Positions 24,656 through 33,190 of a stretch of 64,000 nt of DNA are shown one piece after another. Location: contig UCAU01000010.1 of NCBI GenBank assembly GCA_900470445.1, forward strand, positions 31,987 through 95,986, given 5' to 3'. Source of the stretch: Hyphomicrobiales bacterium (GTDB lineage Bacteria > Pseudomonadota > Alphaproteobacteria > Rhizobiales > Devosiaceae). The position numbers and the translations under genes were made by a program. The notes below the pieces were generated by a model. It did no database searches. It saw nothing but the letters and a program-made list of their open reading frames with translations, and was not told where the DNA came from. Position 1 is the first letter of the stretch; each line of letters starts with the position of its first letter.

Positions 24656-25849
24656 TCAGTCGAGCCGCACCAGTTCGCGCGGGTGATTGGTGATCCATTT
24701 CGCCCCGGTCGCCGTTACCAGCGCCATGTCGCCAATGCAGACATGGCCCAGCTCGGGCAACGTGAAATTGGGGTGGATTTCAAAGATCATGTTTTCCGCA
24801 ATCAGGGGCAGTTCGCCATCTTTGCTGCGATCCCGCTCGGGATTGACCGCCTGCCCATAGCTGGGCTCGGAATAGTTCACGCCGAGCGCATGGCACGACT
24901 GGAAGCGGAACGGATCGTTTGCTCTCGTATAAGGGCAATAAGCGTCGATATCGGCTTCGATCCGGTCCACCAGCTCATACATCGGCCGACCGGGCACTAG
25001 CGTGGCGAGCGCGCGGTCTTGCATCTCGACCAGGCGCGCCCAGGCATCCTGCATCGCCTGCGGGACAGCGCCGCGGAGACCGGTCCGCAGGCATTGCCCG
25101 AAATGGCCCTCATAGGTGACTGTGGTGCCGAGTTGCACGCGATCGTTGGGGCCGAGCGTCTCGTTGAGTTCGAACAGTTCGAAATAGGTGGTCGGCGGCT
25201 TCTCCCCCGTGGCGAGCCACAGGCTGGAGCTATCCGCGCCGAGCTTGCGACCGGTGAATTCAGCTTCGCTCATCAAGCCGGAGGGTGTCGTGCCGGGTAG
25301 CCGCGCCAGCTCCATCACCCGTTCGATCATGGCCACCGAAATATCGGCGGCGCGCTGGTGCATGGCCACTTCGTCGGCATGCCGAACGAGGCGCAATGCG
25401 TCGAGCGCGTCACCGAGAAACACCTGTTCCTTGACCAGCCCATCGAGCGAGGCCTTGAGCGGCGCTGGCATATAGGGCGTCCCCGACACACCGATCTTGC
25501 CCCCGCTAACGCCGAGTTCGGCAAGAGCATCGGCCAGCAGGCTGGCGAAGGGGGCGTTGGGGCCATAGGCGCGTGCATCGGCGAAGAAGCCGCTACGCTG
25601 GTTGAAGACGCGGGTATTATTGGGCCCGGCCGCCAGGATAATACCGCGCCCCTCCCGCGGCAGCAGCAGGATGGTGCCGGCCTTGGTCGCCCAGCCAGAC
25701 AGATATTGCAGCACGCCGCCACCCGGGCGGGGATGCGAGTAGATCATGAGGACGTAGACGCCGGCATCGGCCATGATCGCCCGCGCAGCGGCGATGCGTT
25801 CGAGCAGCCGAGAATCCGAAATGCGGTCGATGGATGAAAGCAAAGTCAT
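24656..25849 (-). CDS. M24 (creatinase/aminopeptidase P-like) protein without canonical metal site
   Basis: A 397-residue pita-bread-fold protein with an N-terminal creatinase_N domain (about 15-155) and a C-terminal M24 domain (165-397). In metallo-M24 enzymes the ligands are Asp, Asp, His, Glu, Glu. Here the first is Gly241 (VQLGTTV), the second Gln252 (HFGQCLR) and the last Gly373 (CIGDMALV). A His (SCHALGV) and a Glu (IFEIHPN) remain. Metal-free creatinase shows that this fold can hydrolyse a C-N bond without metals, so a creatinase-like hydrolase is a better guess than a peptidase. The start codon overlaps the permease stop (TAATG). Confidence 0.85.
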   Translation of the reverse strand: MTLLSSIDRISDSRLLERIAAARAIMADAGVYVLMIYSHPRPGGGVLQYLSGWATKAGTILLLPREGRGIILAAGPNNTRVFNQRSGFFADARAYGPNAPFASLLADALAELGVSGGKIGVSGTPYMPAPLKASLDGLVKEQVFLGDALDALRLVRHADEVAMHQRAADISVAMIERVMELARLPGTTPSGLMSEAEFTGRKLGADSSSLWLATGEKPPTTYFELFELNETLGPNDRVQLGTTVTYEGHFGQCLRTGLRGAVPQAMQDAWARLVEMQDRALATLVPGRPMYELVDRIEADIDAYCPYTRANDPFRFQSCHALGVNYSEPSYGQAVNPERDRSKDGELPLIAENMIFEIHPNFTLPELGHVCIGDMALVTATGAKWITNHPRELVRLD

Positions 25850-26745
25850 TAGCGAATTCCTGAACTCATGAGGCCGCGCACATAATAGCGCTGCAGGATA
25901 ATAGCGAGGGCGACGAGGGGGATGGTGACGACGGTCACGCCGGCAAAGAGCGGCCCGTCGAGCGGGAAGTTCGGCACGCTCTTGTAGCCGGCAATGGCCA
26001 CCTGAGCGATCTGCATGGCCGGGTCCTGGATGATCACCAGCGGCCACAGATAGGCGTTCCACGACCAGATGAACTGGATCAGCACCAGCGTTGCCAGGGC
26101 CGGCCGCACATTGGGCAGCGCGATACGCCAGAAGATTTTCAGCGTCGAGGCACCATCGACGCGGGCCGCATCATCGAGTTCGACAGGGATCGAGTTGAAG
26201 GCCTGCCGCATCAGGTAGATGCCGAATGGGCTACAGGCAAAGGGCAGGAACAGGGCCGGATAGGTCGACACCAGCCCCATGCCGCGCACCACCTCATAGA
26301 GCGGCACCAGGATCACTTCGAGCGGGATAAACGCGGTCAGCAGCAGCAGCCCGAACAGCACATTGCGCAGCGGAAACCGCAGCCGCGCAAAGGCATAGCC
26401 GGCCAGCGTAGAGGTGACCACTGCGATGGTCACCTGTCCGGCACTGGCAATGATCGTATTGAACAGTGCCCGCTGGAAATTGAGCTGGAAGAACAGTGCG
26501 AAATAGTTCTCGAGGGTCGGAAACGGCGGGATGAAGGTTTTCCAGGTCAGCGGATAGCGAAACTTGACGATGTCATCGGTCGATTTGAGCGAGGACAGCG
26601 CCGACCAGACGATCGGGAAAGCAAAGAAGATCGCGACCACCAGGAGCCCCGCAACGCCGATGGCTTTGCCGCGCCGTGCGCGCGCCCGCTGCGCGCGGTG
26701 TGCAGCTGTGCTGTCTGTACTGGTGTTGAATGTTGCAACGGCCAT
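25849..26745 (-). CDS. Sugar-type ABC importer permease (MalG/UgpE-like)
   Basis: A 298-residue permease of the carbohydrate uptake CUT1 group with six predicted helices. An arginine-rich N-terminus is followed by the first helix (GVAGLLVVAIFFAFPIVWSA). The EAA coupling loop is in DAARVDGASTLKIFWRIALP. The C-terminus YYVRGLMSSGIR, ending shortly after the last helix, is typical. It is 3 bases from the MalF-like gene and overlaps the M24 gene start, so translation is coupled along the operon. Confidence 0.95.
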   Translation of the reverse strand: MAVATFNTSTDSTAAHRAQRARARRGKAIGVAGLLVVAIFFAFPIVWSALSSLKSTDDIVKFRYPLTWKTFIPPFPTLENYFALFFQLNFQRALFNTIIASAGQVTIAVVTSTLAGYAFARLRFPLRNVLFGLLLLTAFIPLEVILVPLYEVVRGMGLVSTYPALFLPFACSPFGIYLMRQAFNSIPVELDDAARVDGASTLKIFWRIALPNVRPALATLVLIQFIWSWNAYLWPLVIIQDPAMQIAQVAIAGYKSVPNFPLDGPLFAGVTVVTIPLVALAIILQRYYVRGLMSSGIR

Positions 26746-26748
26746 GGA

Positions 26749-27651
26749 TCAGATTCCCGAGCGGCTGCGCAGGGCGCGGGCCTGGATGATGGTGATAACA
26801 ATAAGCATGAGCAGCATGAGCACGACGCTCGCCGCGGCCGGCCCCGGCGAGTTGAACAGGAAGGCCTGGGCATAGGAGAAGTAGGCAATATTGGAGGTTT
26901 GCCCATTCGGCCCGCCCGCGGTCAGAATCTGGATCGGGGTGAACAGGCGGGCCGCCGCGATCGTGGTCATGAACAGGCCCAGCACCAGGCTTGGGCGCAG
27001 CAGCGGCAGGGTGATGCGCCAGAACTTGTTCCAGCGGTTGGCCCCATCCATCGATGCAGCCTCGAACAGATGCGGCGGGATGGCCTGTAGCGCGCCGAGG
27101 AAAATCAGCATGGGCAGGCCGATATCCTTCCACGCCGTCATGATGACGATGCAGACCACCGCCAGAGGGCCACTCGTGAGAAAGGGCTGCGAAGGCAATC
27201 CGAAGGTCTGGAAGATCACGTCGAGCAGGCCGCTATTGGGCTGGTAGATGGCATTCCAGATCAGCGCCGCGACGGCTTCCGAAGACGCCAGCGCCCCCAG
27301 AATGGCGCCGCGCGCCAATGCGGTGCCTGGCATGCGCTTGTCGAGCAGAATGGCCAGCCCGAGCGCAGACGGGACGATAATGACGATCATCAGCGCCATA
27401 TAGACCAGGGAAATCCAGAACGAAGACTGAAAGGTCGGATCGGCCAGCACCGACTGATAATTGCCGAAGCCGACCCAGCCATTGGCACGGTGGTTGAACG
27501 GGTTGAATGCGCGAAAACTGTTGAGGACGGCCACGCCGAGCGGCCAGAATTGAAAGATGCACAGACCAAGCGCTGCCGGCAGGATCATCAAAGGGCCGAT
27601 GGCGAGTTCGCCCCGGCGCGTCGGGTTCACTGTCCAAGTGGGAAACTTCAT
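26749..27651 (-). CDS. Sugar-type ABC importer permease (MalF/UgpA-like)
   Basis: A 300-residue CUT1 permease. MKFPTWTVNPTRRGELAIGP starts the protein, the first helix is LMILPAALGLCIFQFWPLG, and the EAA loop is in EAASMDGANRWNKFWRITLP. The ATG at 27651 has GGAGG about ten bases upstream; the longer frame to 27717 would overlap the binding-protein gene. It pairs with the MalG-like subunit downstream. Confidence 0.95.
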   Translation of the reverse strand: MKFPTWTVNPTRRGELAIGPLMILPAALGLCIFQFWPLGVAVLNSFRAFNPFNHRANGWVGFGNYQSVLADPTFQSSFWISLVYMALMIVIIVPSALGLAILLDKRMPGTALARGAILGALASSEAVAALIWNAIYQPNSGLLDVIFQTFGLPSQPFLTSGPLAVVCIVIMTAWKDIGLPMLIFLGALQAIPPHLFEAASMDGANRWNKFWRITLPLLRPSLVLGLFMTTIAAARLFTPIQILTAGGPNGQTSNIAYFSYAQAFLFNSPGPAAASVVLMLLMLIVITIIQARALRSRSGI

Positions 27652-27713
27652 CGTGTCCGGGTCCTCCTGGTGATGGTACCCCGCCGCCGGCGCAAGGCGG
27701 TGGGGCTTTGGGA

Positions 27714-29159
27714 TCACTTGTACTTGGCGAGCAGGCCATCGATCTGGGTGGCAACATCGTTGAGGCGGGTCTGCGGATCAGCGCCCAGGGCAATGTCCTT
27801 CACCGCCGGATTGATCGCGCTGAAATAGTCGAACCAGCCCACCGACTTCGGCGGTCCAAAGGCATGATCGGCCACATTGGTCCCCAGCTTGAGGCGCTGG
27901 TCGCTGGCATATTCGGGCAGTGCATCGACCAGGGTCTTGCGGACCGGCATCGAGCCCCATGCCTCGTGGAAGGCGAAGCGATTGGTGTCGTTGCAGATGA
28001 AGGCGAGCAGCGCCGCGGCCTCGGCCGGATAGGGTGTGCCGGAAAAGATCACTGGGGAATCGGCGACCGTGGTGGTGTAGGCGATAGTGCCCTTGGGCGC
28101 CGGAGACATGCCGAAATTGAACGGTTGGCCGGTCTTGAGGAAACGCTTGACCGTACCGGTGCCGCTGAAGGTAATCGCGGCAGCGCCGCCGCGGAACTGG
28201 TCGGGCACCACCCCGGTCGGGGTATAGCCATTGGCGAACACGGTCTTGTAATTGGCCATGCCGGCAGCCGCCTCGGCCGTATTGAGGTAACCGCTGGCGG
28301 TGAAGCCATCCTCCGACACGCCCATGAAGGTGTTGTACGCCGAGGAATCCTTGGCGGCATTGGGGTCGCCCATCATGCGCACCCAGATGCTTTCGAGCTG
28401 GGTATAATTGGAGCCGGGCCCGCCATTGCCATAGCCCGAAGCGGCCAGAGCGAAGGTCTGCGTATCACCGCTGGCCCGCAGCGACTTGGTGACGTCGTCA
28501 AAGCATTTGAGATATTCTTCGACGGTCCAGCCGCCGTCGTATTCGGCCACTTCGGGCGGTGGGGTGATGCCAAGCTTGTCGAAGATATCGCGGTTGAACG
28601 CCATATAGACCGGGTTGGTCTCCCAAGGCAGGCAAACCAGATTACCATCAATGGTCGCCGATTCCCGCAGGGGCGCGTAGACGTCTTCGATAAAGTCGGC
28701 CGACAAAAACTGTTGCAGCGGCAGCGTGAGTTCGCCAGCGGCATAGGCGGACGCAAAATCGTTGCGCCCCATCATAATATCGGGGGCCTGGCCCGAGGCG
28801 ACATAGACCTGCACCTTGGTTGGCAGATCGCCATAGGGCACCCGCTCTTCCTGGATGGTGATGTTCGGATAAGCCGAAGAGAATGCCGCATATTGCGCGT
28901 TCATCACCTCATTGACCTCCGGCGGATATTCCTGCCGCATGATCTTGAGGGTGATCGGCGCCGAGGTCAGTTCCGGCCCGCTATAACCTCCCAGGTCGAT
29001 CTTGTATTTGCCGGGATTACTACCAGGCGTGGCGGCGAAGGCCCGCGACGGCAGAAGGGCCGGCAGGGCCAATGTGGCCGCACCAGCGGCGATGCCAGTC
29101 AGCACAGCGCGACGCGACAGCGTCGACTTCAGCGCGGGAAGGTCAGATGATTTCTTCAT
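27714..29159 (-). CDS. ABC importer substrate-binding protein, family 1, with Tat signal
   Basis: A 481-residue SBP_bac_1 protein. The leader contains the twin-arginine pattern LSRRAVLTG followed by a hydrophobic stretch and an AFA-AT cleavage site, so export by Tat is likely, unlike the Sec leader of the family-5 binding proteins in this window. The mature part starts with TLKIMRQEYPPEV and has MGRNDFASAYAAGE, typical of sugar and polyol binders. The ligand could also be a nucleoside or heterocycle conjugate, given the hydrolase-rich operon. Confidence 0.93.
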   Translation of the reverse strand: MKKSSDLPALKSTLSRRAVLTGIAAGAATLALPALLPSRAFAATPGSNPGKYKIDLGGYSGPELTSAPITLKIMRQEYPPEVNEVMNAQYAAFSSAYPNITIQEERVPYGDLPTKVQVYVASGQAPDIMMGRNDFASAYAAGELTLPLQQFLSADFIEDVYAPLRESATIDGNLVCLPWETNPVYMAFNRDIFDKLGITPPPEVAEYDGGWTVEEYLKCFDDVTKSLRASGDTQTFALAASGYGNGGPGSNYTQLESIWVRMMGDPNAAKDSSAYNTFMGVSEDGFTASGYLNTAEAAAGMANYKTVFANGYTPTGVVPDQFRGGAAAITFSGTGTVKRFLKTGQPFNFGMSPAPKGTIAYTTTVADSPVIFSGTPYPAEAAALLAFICNDTNRFAFHEAWGSMPVRKTLVDALPEYASDQRLKLGTNVADHAFGPPKSVGWFDYFSAINPAVKDIALGADPQTRLNDVATQIDGLLAKYK

Positions 29160-29246
29160 GATGTCCCTCGAAATTTGGGTTGCAGCGCTCCGTTCGGGCG
29201 CGAGCGATCGCGGCCGGCAGAGCGGATTGGTCAGATTGGCAAAGGT

Positions 29247-29275
29247 GGGGCAGCGCCAGACGGCCGCGCCGCCCC
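29247..29275 (-). repeat. GC-rich hairpin between ATPase and binding-protein genes
   Basis: GGGGCAGCGC and GCGCCGCCCC pair over ten positions with one mismatch around a short loop. It lies in the 137-base gap between the ATPase gene end (29297) and the binding-protein gene start (29159). Such stems often stabilise mRNA ends or attenuate transcription, which would set different expression for the first gene and the abundant binding protein. Confidence 0.45.
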
Positions 29276-29296
29276 ATTCAGCGATGTGGGGCCGGA

Positions 29297-30370
29297 CTAG
29301 GGGAGACGGCTGCCGGTCCCGGCATCGAAGCGATGGACACGCGGCAGGTCCGGTGCCAGGAAAATCATGTCACCGCGTCCGATCGAGACGCGGTCCTTGA
29401 CGACAGCGGTCACCCGCTCGTCGCCAATATCAGCAACCACCTGCGTTTCCGCCCCCGTGGGCTCGACCACTACCACCTTGGCGGCGAAGCCTTTGTCGCT
29501 GAGTGCGAAATGTTCGGGACGGATGCCCAGATCGATTTCGGTCCCGGGCGCCGCTATAGTGGCCGTCTTGCCCAGGGCCATGGTCTGGCCCGAAGACTGG
29601 TGTTCGAATACCGCCCCCTCGCCAGAGCTAACCAGCTTGCCGCGCAACAGGTTCATGGCGGGCGAACCGATGAATGTGCCGACAAAACTATTGGCTGGCC
29701 GATCGTAGAGTTCCAGCGGCGTGCCGATCTGTTCGACAATGCCGGCCCGCATCACCACGATACGATCGGCCATGGTCATGGCCTCGATCTGGTCGTGGGT
29801 GACATAGACCGTGGTAGTCTTGAGCCGCTCGTGCAGATCCTTGATTTCGGTGCGCATATGGACGCGCAGCTTGGCATCGAGATTGGACAGCGGCTCGTCG
29901 AACAGGAAGACTTGCGGATTACGCACAATGGCGCGGCCCATCGCCACACGCTGCTGCTGACCGCCGGACAATTGGCGCGGATAGCGATCGAGCAATGCCT
30001 GCAGGCCGAGGATATTGGCGACTTCGACCACCTGCTTTTCGATATGCGCCTTGAATTCGCGGCGCATTTCGAGAGCGAAGCTGAGATTTTCGCGCACAGT
30101 CATATGCGGGTAGAGAGCGTAGTTCTGAAACACCATGGCGATGTCCCGATCCTTGGCCGCCAGGGAATTGACGACCTGCCCTCCGATATGGATTTCACCC
30201 CCGCTGATTTCCTCCAGCCCCGCGAGCATCCGGAGCAGCGTGGACTTGCCACAACCGGATGGCCCCACCAGGCTGAGAAATTCGCCATCGTGGATGTCGA
30301 AATCGACGCCCTTGAGCACCTGTGTGCCAGCGAAGTCCTTGATCACATTGCGCATCTGCACACTGGCCAT
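29297..30370 (-). CDS. ABC importer ATP-binding protein (UgpC/MsmK type)
   Basis: A 357-residue CUT1 ATPase. Walker A GPSGCGKSTLLRMLAG, signature LSGGQQQRVAMGRAI, Walker B VFLFDEPLSNLDAKLR and switch VTHDQIEAM are intact, followed by a C-terminal TOBE/OB regulatory region from about residue 235 with IDLGIRPEHFAL. It is the promoter-proximal gene of the leftward nine-gene operon, unlike many CUT1 operons where the binding protein comes first. GAGGGA lies upstream of the ATG. Confidence 0.95.
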   Translation of the reverse strand: MASVQMRNVIKDFAGTQVLKGVDFDIHDGEFLSLVGPSGCGKSTLLRMLAGLEEISGGEIHIGGQVVNSLAAKDRDIAMVFQNYALYPHMTVRENLSFALEMRREFKAHIEKQVVEVANILGLQALLDRYPRQLSGGQQQRVAMGRAIVRNPQVFLFDEPLSNLDAKLRVHMRTEIKDLHERLKTTTVYVTHDQIEAMTMADRIVVMRAGIVEQIGTPLELYDRPANSFVGTFIGSPAMNLLRGKLVSSGEGAVFEHQSSGQTMALGKTATIAAPGTEIDLGIRPEHFALSDKGFAAKVVVVEPTGAETQVVADIGDERVTAVVKDRVSIGRGDMIFLAPDLPRVHRFDAGTGSRLP

Positions 30371-30413
30371 CTCGCGTCCCTCACCAAGATTTGCTGGAGG
30401 CGAGCTTGTTCTG

Positions 30414-30445
30414 TTGTATTTCAGATGTCAACAAATCCAATACAA
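30414..30445. promoter_or_regulatory. TTGTATT...AATACAA inverted repeat
   Basis: Perfect 7-base inverted arms spaced by 18 bases lie 44 bases upstream of the ATPase gene start. They match the arms found before the ring-opening amidohydrolase gene at 18584-18615, which supports shared control of the two units. Confidence 0.45.
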
Positions 30446-30682
30446 AATATAGTCCACATGTATCTAGATATCGACTGAAATGCACCGAACGTAGCGTGCC
30501 GCGAACCAAATCACCCAACGATGCGACAAGTCCATGCAGAAGAGCTCTGACGCAAAATTTGCTTGCTGCACGGCGCTTTGGCGCGGCCCAACCGAACGTC
30601 TCGCAGCTCCCGCTCTTCCCGCAAACCACAGCGCCCAACGCAATACTGGCATGCATAGTTCGCATACCATCATCATAATTTT

Positions 30683-30690
30683 TGTATACA
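30683..30690. promoter_or_regulatory. TGTATACA palindrome before isomerase gene
   Basis: A perfect 8-base palindrome within a longer AT-rich imperfect dyad (TTTTTGTATACATAA). It resembles the TTGTATACAA-type site of GntR/FCD regulators and lies 48 bases upstream of the ATG at 30738. Confidence 0.45.
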
Positions 30691-30737
30691 TAATTCAGGG
30701 GCGACGATATGGTCATCAAATTCTGAGGGAGCACGAC

Positions 30738-31682
30738 ATGATTGGGGTCTTCAACAACAGCCTGCCGGGCTATGAAACGCACACGGCCACGCAGACGCTC
30801 GATGCCGCCAAGGCCCTTGGGCTCGATGCCGTCATGTTCGGCAATATCCTCACGCTCAGCCCCACACTCGACCACGATTTCCTTGCCGGGGTCGCCGATG
30901 AAGCCAAGGCACGCGGGCTAAAGCTTGCCGCTGGCGTGGGCGCGTTCAATCCCTCCCGCCCCGACCGGGCCAAGGCCCTGGTGGCAGTGGGCAATGGCGA
31001 CATGGTCGCCGGTCTTGCAAAAGCACTGCGCGCCGCTGCGGCACTGGGTGTGCCCAGCCTGTTCTTCGTTGTCGGCATGATCGAGGATCGCGACGACCCC
31101 GCCCTGCCCTGGCAGACCCAGCTCGACAGCGTCATCGCCGGCCTCAAACAGCTCGCACCCGTGGTGCGCGAGAGCGGCGTCAAACTACTGATCAAGACGC
31201 ATGAGGAAATCACGACCTTTGAAATCCTGCGCATCATCGAGGCGGTCGGCGCCGATATCCTGGGAGTGGCGCATGACCCGGTCAACGTCGTCTGCCGCAT
31301 CGAGGACGCCGTTGAGGCAACGCGCCGCATCGCGCCCTATCTGGCGCAAGTCCATGTAGACAATTGCTACCAGACCTTCGATGGCGAGCAGATGCGGCGC
31401 TATCTCTCGCCGATGAGTGATGGCGACCTTGATTGGCCCGGCATTCTCAGCTTGTCGGGTGACGTGCCGCGTTGGATCGAATTTCATCGCGGCCAGTTCG
31501 CCATGCCGGTTTTCGACAAAGCATGGCTTGCCGCCCAACAGGGCGTCACGCTCGACGAATATCGCGGCCTCATCGCCGGCACGGTCAAGCGCGCCCGCGA
31601 CAACGCGCCGGTTCCCGACCAGCTCGATGTCTTCAAACGCCTCGGCCCGGCAATTGCCTGGCTGCGCGGCTACAAGGGCTGA
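30738..31682 (+). CDS. Sugar phosphate isomerase/epimerase family protein (TIM barrel), second copy
   Basis: A 314-residue AP-endonuclease-2-like TIM barrel. IKTHEEITTFEILRIIE, LGVAHDPVNVVCRIED and APYLAQVHVDN align with the corresponding blocks of the 358-residue protein at 23566-24642, giving the same Glu/Asp/His metal set. The two are therefore paralogues placed on either side of the importer operon. The ATG at 30738 has GAGGGAG upstream; the longer open frame to 30534 crosses the operator region. It overlaps the end of the convergent maleate-isomerase-like gene by 13 bases. Confidence 0.87.
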   Translation: MIGVFNNSLPGYETHTATQTLDAAKALGLDAVMFGNILTLSPTLDHDFLAGVADEAKARGLKLAAGVGAFNPSRPDRAKALVAVGNGDMVAGLAKALRAAAALGVPSLFFVVGMIEDRDDPALPWQTQLDSVIAGLKQLAPVVRESGVKLLIKTHEEITTFEILRIIEAVGADILGVAHDPVNVVCRIEDAVEATRRIAPYLAQVHVDNCYQTFDGEQMRRYLSPMSDGDLDWPGILSLSGDVPRWIEFHRGQFAMPVFDKAWLAAQQGVTLDEYRGLIAGTVKRARDNAPVPDQLDVFKRLGPAIAWLRGYKG

Positions 31683-32383
31683 CGCAACAATTGTCCCCAC
31701 ACCGGGGCAAGGCCATCGGCCTTGCCAAGTGCGGAAAGCGACTTCCACACCCCGGCGGCAACGGAATCGAGTACGGGAATACCCAGCTCCTGCTCCATCG
31801 CGGTGCAAAGCCATGCACCGGGCAGATTGGTACAATAATAAAGGATCGCGTCCGGCTTTGCCGCAGACACCTGCCGCGCCATGTCCCGCAAAGTATCGGG
31901 CGCCATGGTCGAGTAAGAAAAATTGTCGCTCAGGCCCGCCCCAAGACTGGCTACGCAATCGTAGCCTGCAGCCGACCAGCCTTTGACGATCTTGTCGTTG
32001 ACGGGCTGACGAAAGGGCGTGACGAAGGCCAGCCGATTGAGCCCGGCCCCGCGCAGCAATTCATCCAGCGCCAGCACCGAAGTCACGGCAGCAATGCCAT
32101 GCTCGTCCTCGATGCGGCGGCATAGCTCCCGGTCGCGGTCGAACCCCAGCTCGCCCCCTTTGCTGCCGTTCCAGCAGATCAGCTCGACATGCGCATCGGC
32201 CAGCAATTGGGCTGCGCCCATCATCGAAGGCCAGTGGTAGTCGTCCACCACGCTGTCACTGCTCCCGGCAAAGCCGAAACGGGCGAAATGCGGCGAGACA
32301 TCGGGCGCGTCCCGCGTCATGGCCAGGGTCACCCGCTCCACCATGACATTGGAGGACGGCACGATCGTTCCGAAGGATTTCAT
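31670..32383 (-). CDS. Asp/Glu racemase or maleate isomerase-like protein
   Basis: A 237-residue protein of the aspartate/glutamate racemase superfamily, closest in pattern to maleate cis-trans isomerase/arylmalonate decarboxylase (start FGTIVPSSNVMVER). These enzymes use two Cys residues. The second is present as C184 (YYCTNLPGAWL). At the first site the sequence reads CWNGSKGG, so the usual CTS cysteine appears replaced and only C70 is nearby. Activity may be altered to a one-Cys decarboxylase or isomerase. The start abuts the stop of the OppF-like gene without a gap. Confidence 0.8.
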   Translation of the reverse strand: MKSFGTIVPSSNVMVERVTLAMTRDAPDVSPHFARFGFAGSSDSVVDDYHWPSMMGAAQLLADAHVELICWNGSKGGELGFDRDRELCRRIEDEHGIAAVTSVLALDELLRGAGLNRLAFVTPFRQPVNDKIVKGWSAAGYDCVASLGAGLSDNFSYSTMAPDTLRDMARQVSAAKPDAILYYCTNLPGAWLCTAMEQELGIPVLDSVAAGVWKSLSALGKADGLAPVWGQLLRQPL

Positions 32384-33190
32384 CTAGGCTACGCTTTCAA
32401 GCAAGTCTCGCCGCTGCTGGCGGCGGGCCCGCCCCACGGCCGGATCGGGCACCGGCACCGCTTCGAGCAGTGAACGCGTATAGGGGTGCTGCGGATTGTC
32501 GAACACCTCCTCGCGCGTGCCGTGTTCGACAATGCGGCCCTTTTCGAGCACCGCGACGGTCGTGCACAGATGCCGCACCACGGCCAGATCATGCGCCACG
32601 AACAGAATGCCCAGATTGAGCTTGCTCTGCATGTCCTGCAGCAGATTGATCACCTGGGCCTGTACCGACACATCGAGAGCCGAGACCGGCTCGTCGCAGA
32701 TCAGCAATTGTGGGCGGATCACCAAGGCCCGCGCGATGGCGATGCGTTGGCGTTGCCCGCCCGAGAACGAGCGCGGGTATCGAGGCAAAGCCTCGGCGCC
32801 CAAGCCGACCATTTCGAGCATTTCAACCACGCGATCGCGCCGCGCGGCCGCCGAGCGTTCGAGCTGGTGGACCAACAGGCCCTCGCCCACCAGTTCCTCG
32901 ACCGTCATGCGGGGGTTGAGGCTGGCATAGGGATCCTGGAACACCAGTTGCACGTCGCGGCGGAAGCGCAGCGTGTCGGCGCGCCCGGCATGGTGGATGT
33001 CGAGCCCATCATAGCTCACCAACCCGCTATCGGGTTTGATCAGCCCGAGCGTACAGCGGATAATGGTCGACTTCCCCGAACCGGACTCGCCGACCAGACC
33101 AATCGATTGGCCGGCATCGAGATTGAGACTGATCTGCTCGAGCACCGGCGCTCCGCCGAACGACTTCGAAATCGCTTCTATCTGCAACAT
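32384..33190 (-). CDS. Peptide-type ABC importer ATP-binding protein (OppF-like)
   Basis: A 268-residue ATPase. Walker A GESGSGKSTIIR, signature FSGGQRQRIAIARAL, Walker B LLICDEPVSALDVS and switch VAHDLAVV are intact. It is shorter than usual (about 320), since the C-terminal Cys-rich oligopeptide extension is absent after HPYTRSLLEAVPVPDP. The ATG at 33190 has GGAGG upstream and overlaps the stop of the OppD-like gene, so the longer frame to 33286 is rejected. Confidence 0.93.
   Translation of the reverse strand: MLQIEAISKSFGGAPVLEQISLNLDAGQSIGLVGESGSGKSTIIRCTLGLIKPDSGLVSYDGLDIHHAGRADTLRFRRDVQLVFQDPYASLNPRMTVEELVGEGLLVHQLERSAAARRDRVVEMLEMVGLGAEALPRYPRSFSGGQRQRIAIARALVIRPQLLICDEPVSALDVSVQAQVINLLQDMQSKLNLGILFVAHDLAVVRHLCTTVAVLEKGRIVEHGTREEVFDNPQHPYTRSLLEAVPVPDPAVGRARRQQRRDLLESVA

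Larger units (their letters stand above)
30371..30737. promoter_or_regulatory. Divergent control region between two catabolic operons
   Basis: This 367-base interval separates the leftward ATPase-led operon from the rightward isomerase gene. It holds TTGTATT (30414-30420) and AATACAA (30439-30445) as perfect inverted arms 18 bases apart, and a TGTATACA palindrome at 30683-30690 that is 48 bases before the isomerase start. Both motif types fit GntR/FCD operators. The centre contains no supported gene. Confidence 0.5.

Noticed and set aside
30381..30875. 164-codon leftward frame across the divergent control region
   Set aside because: It overlaps the promoter-side operator motifs and the start of the isomerase gene and has no family pattern or ribosome site.
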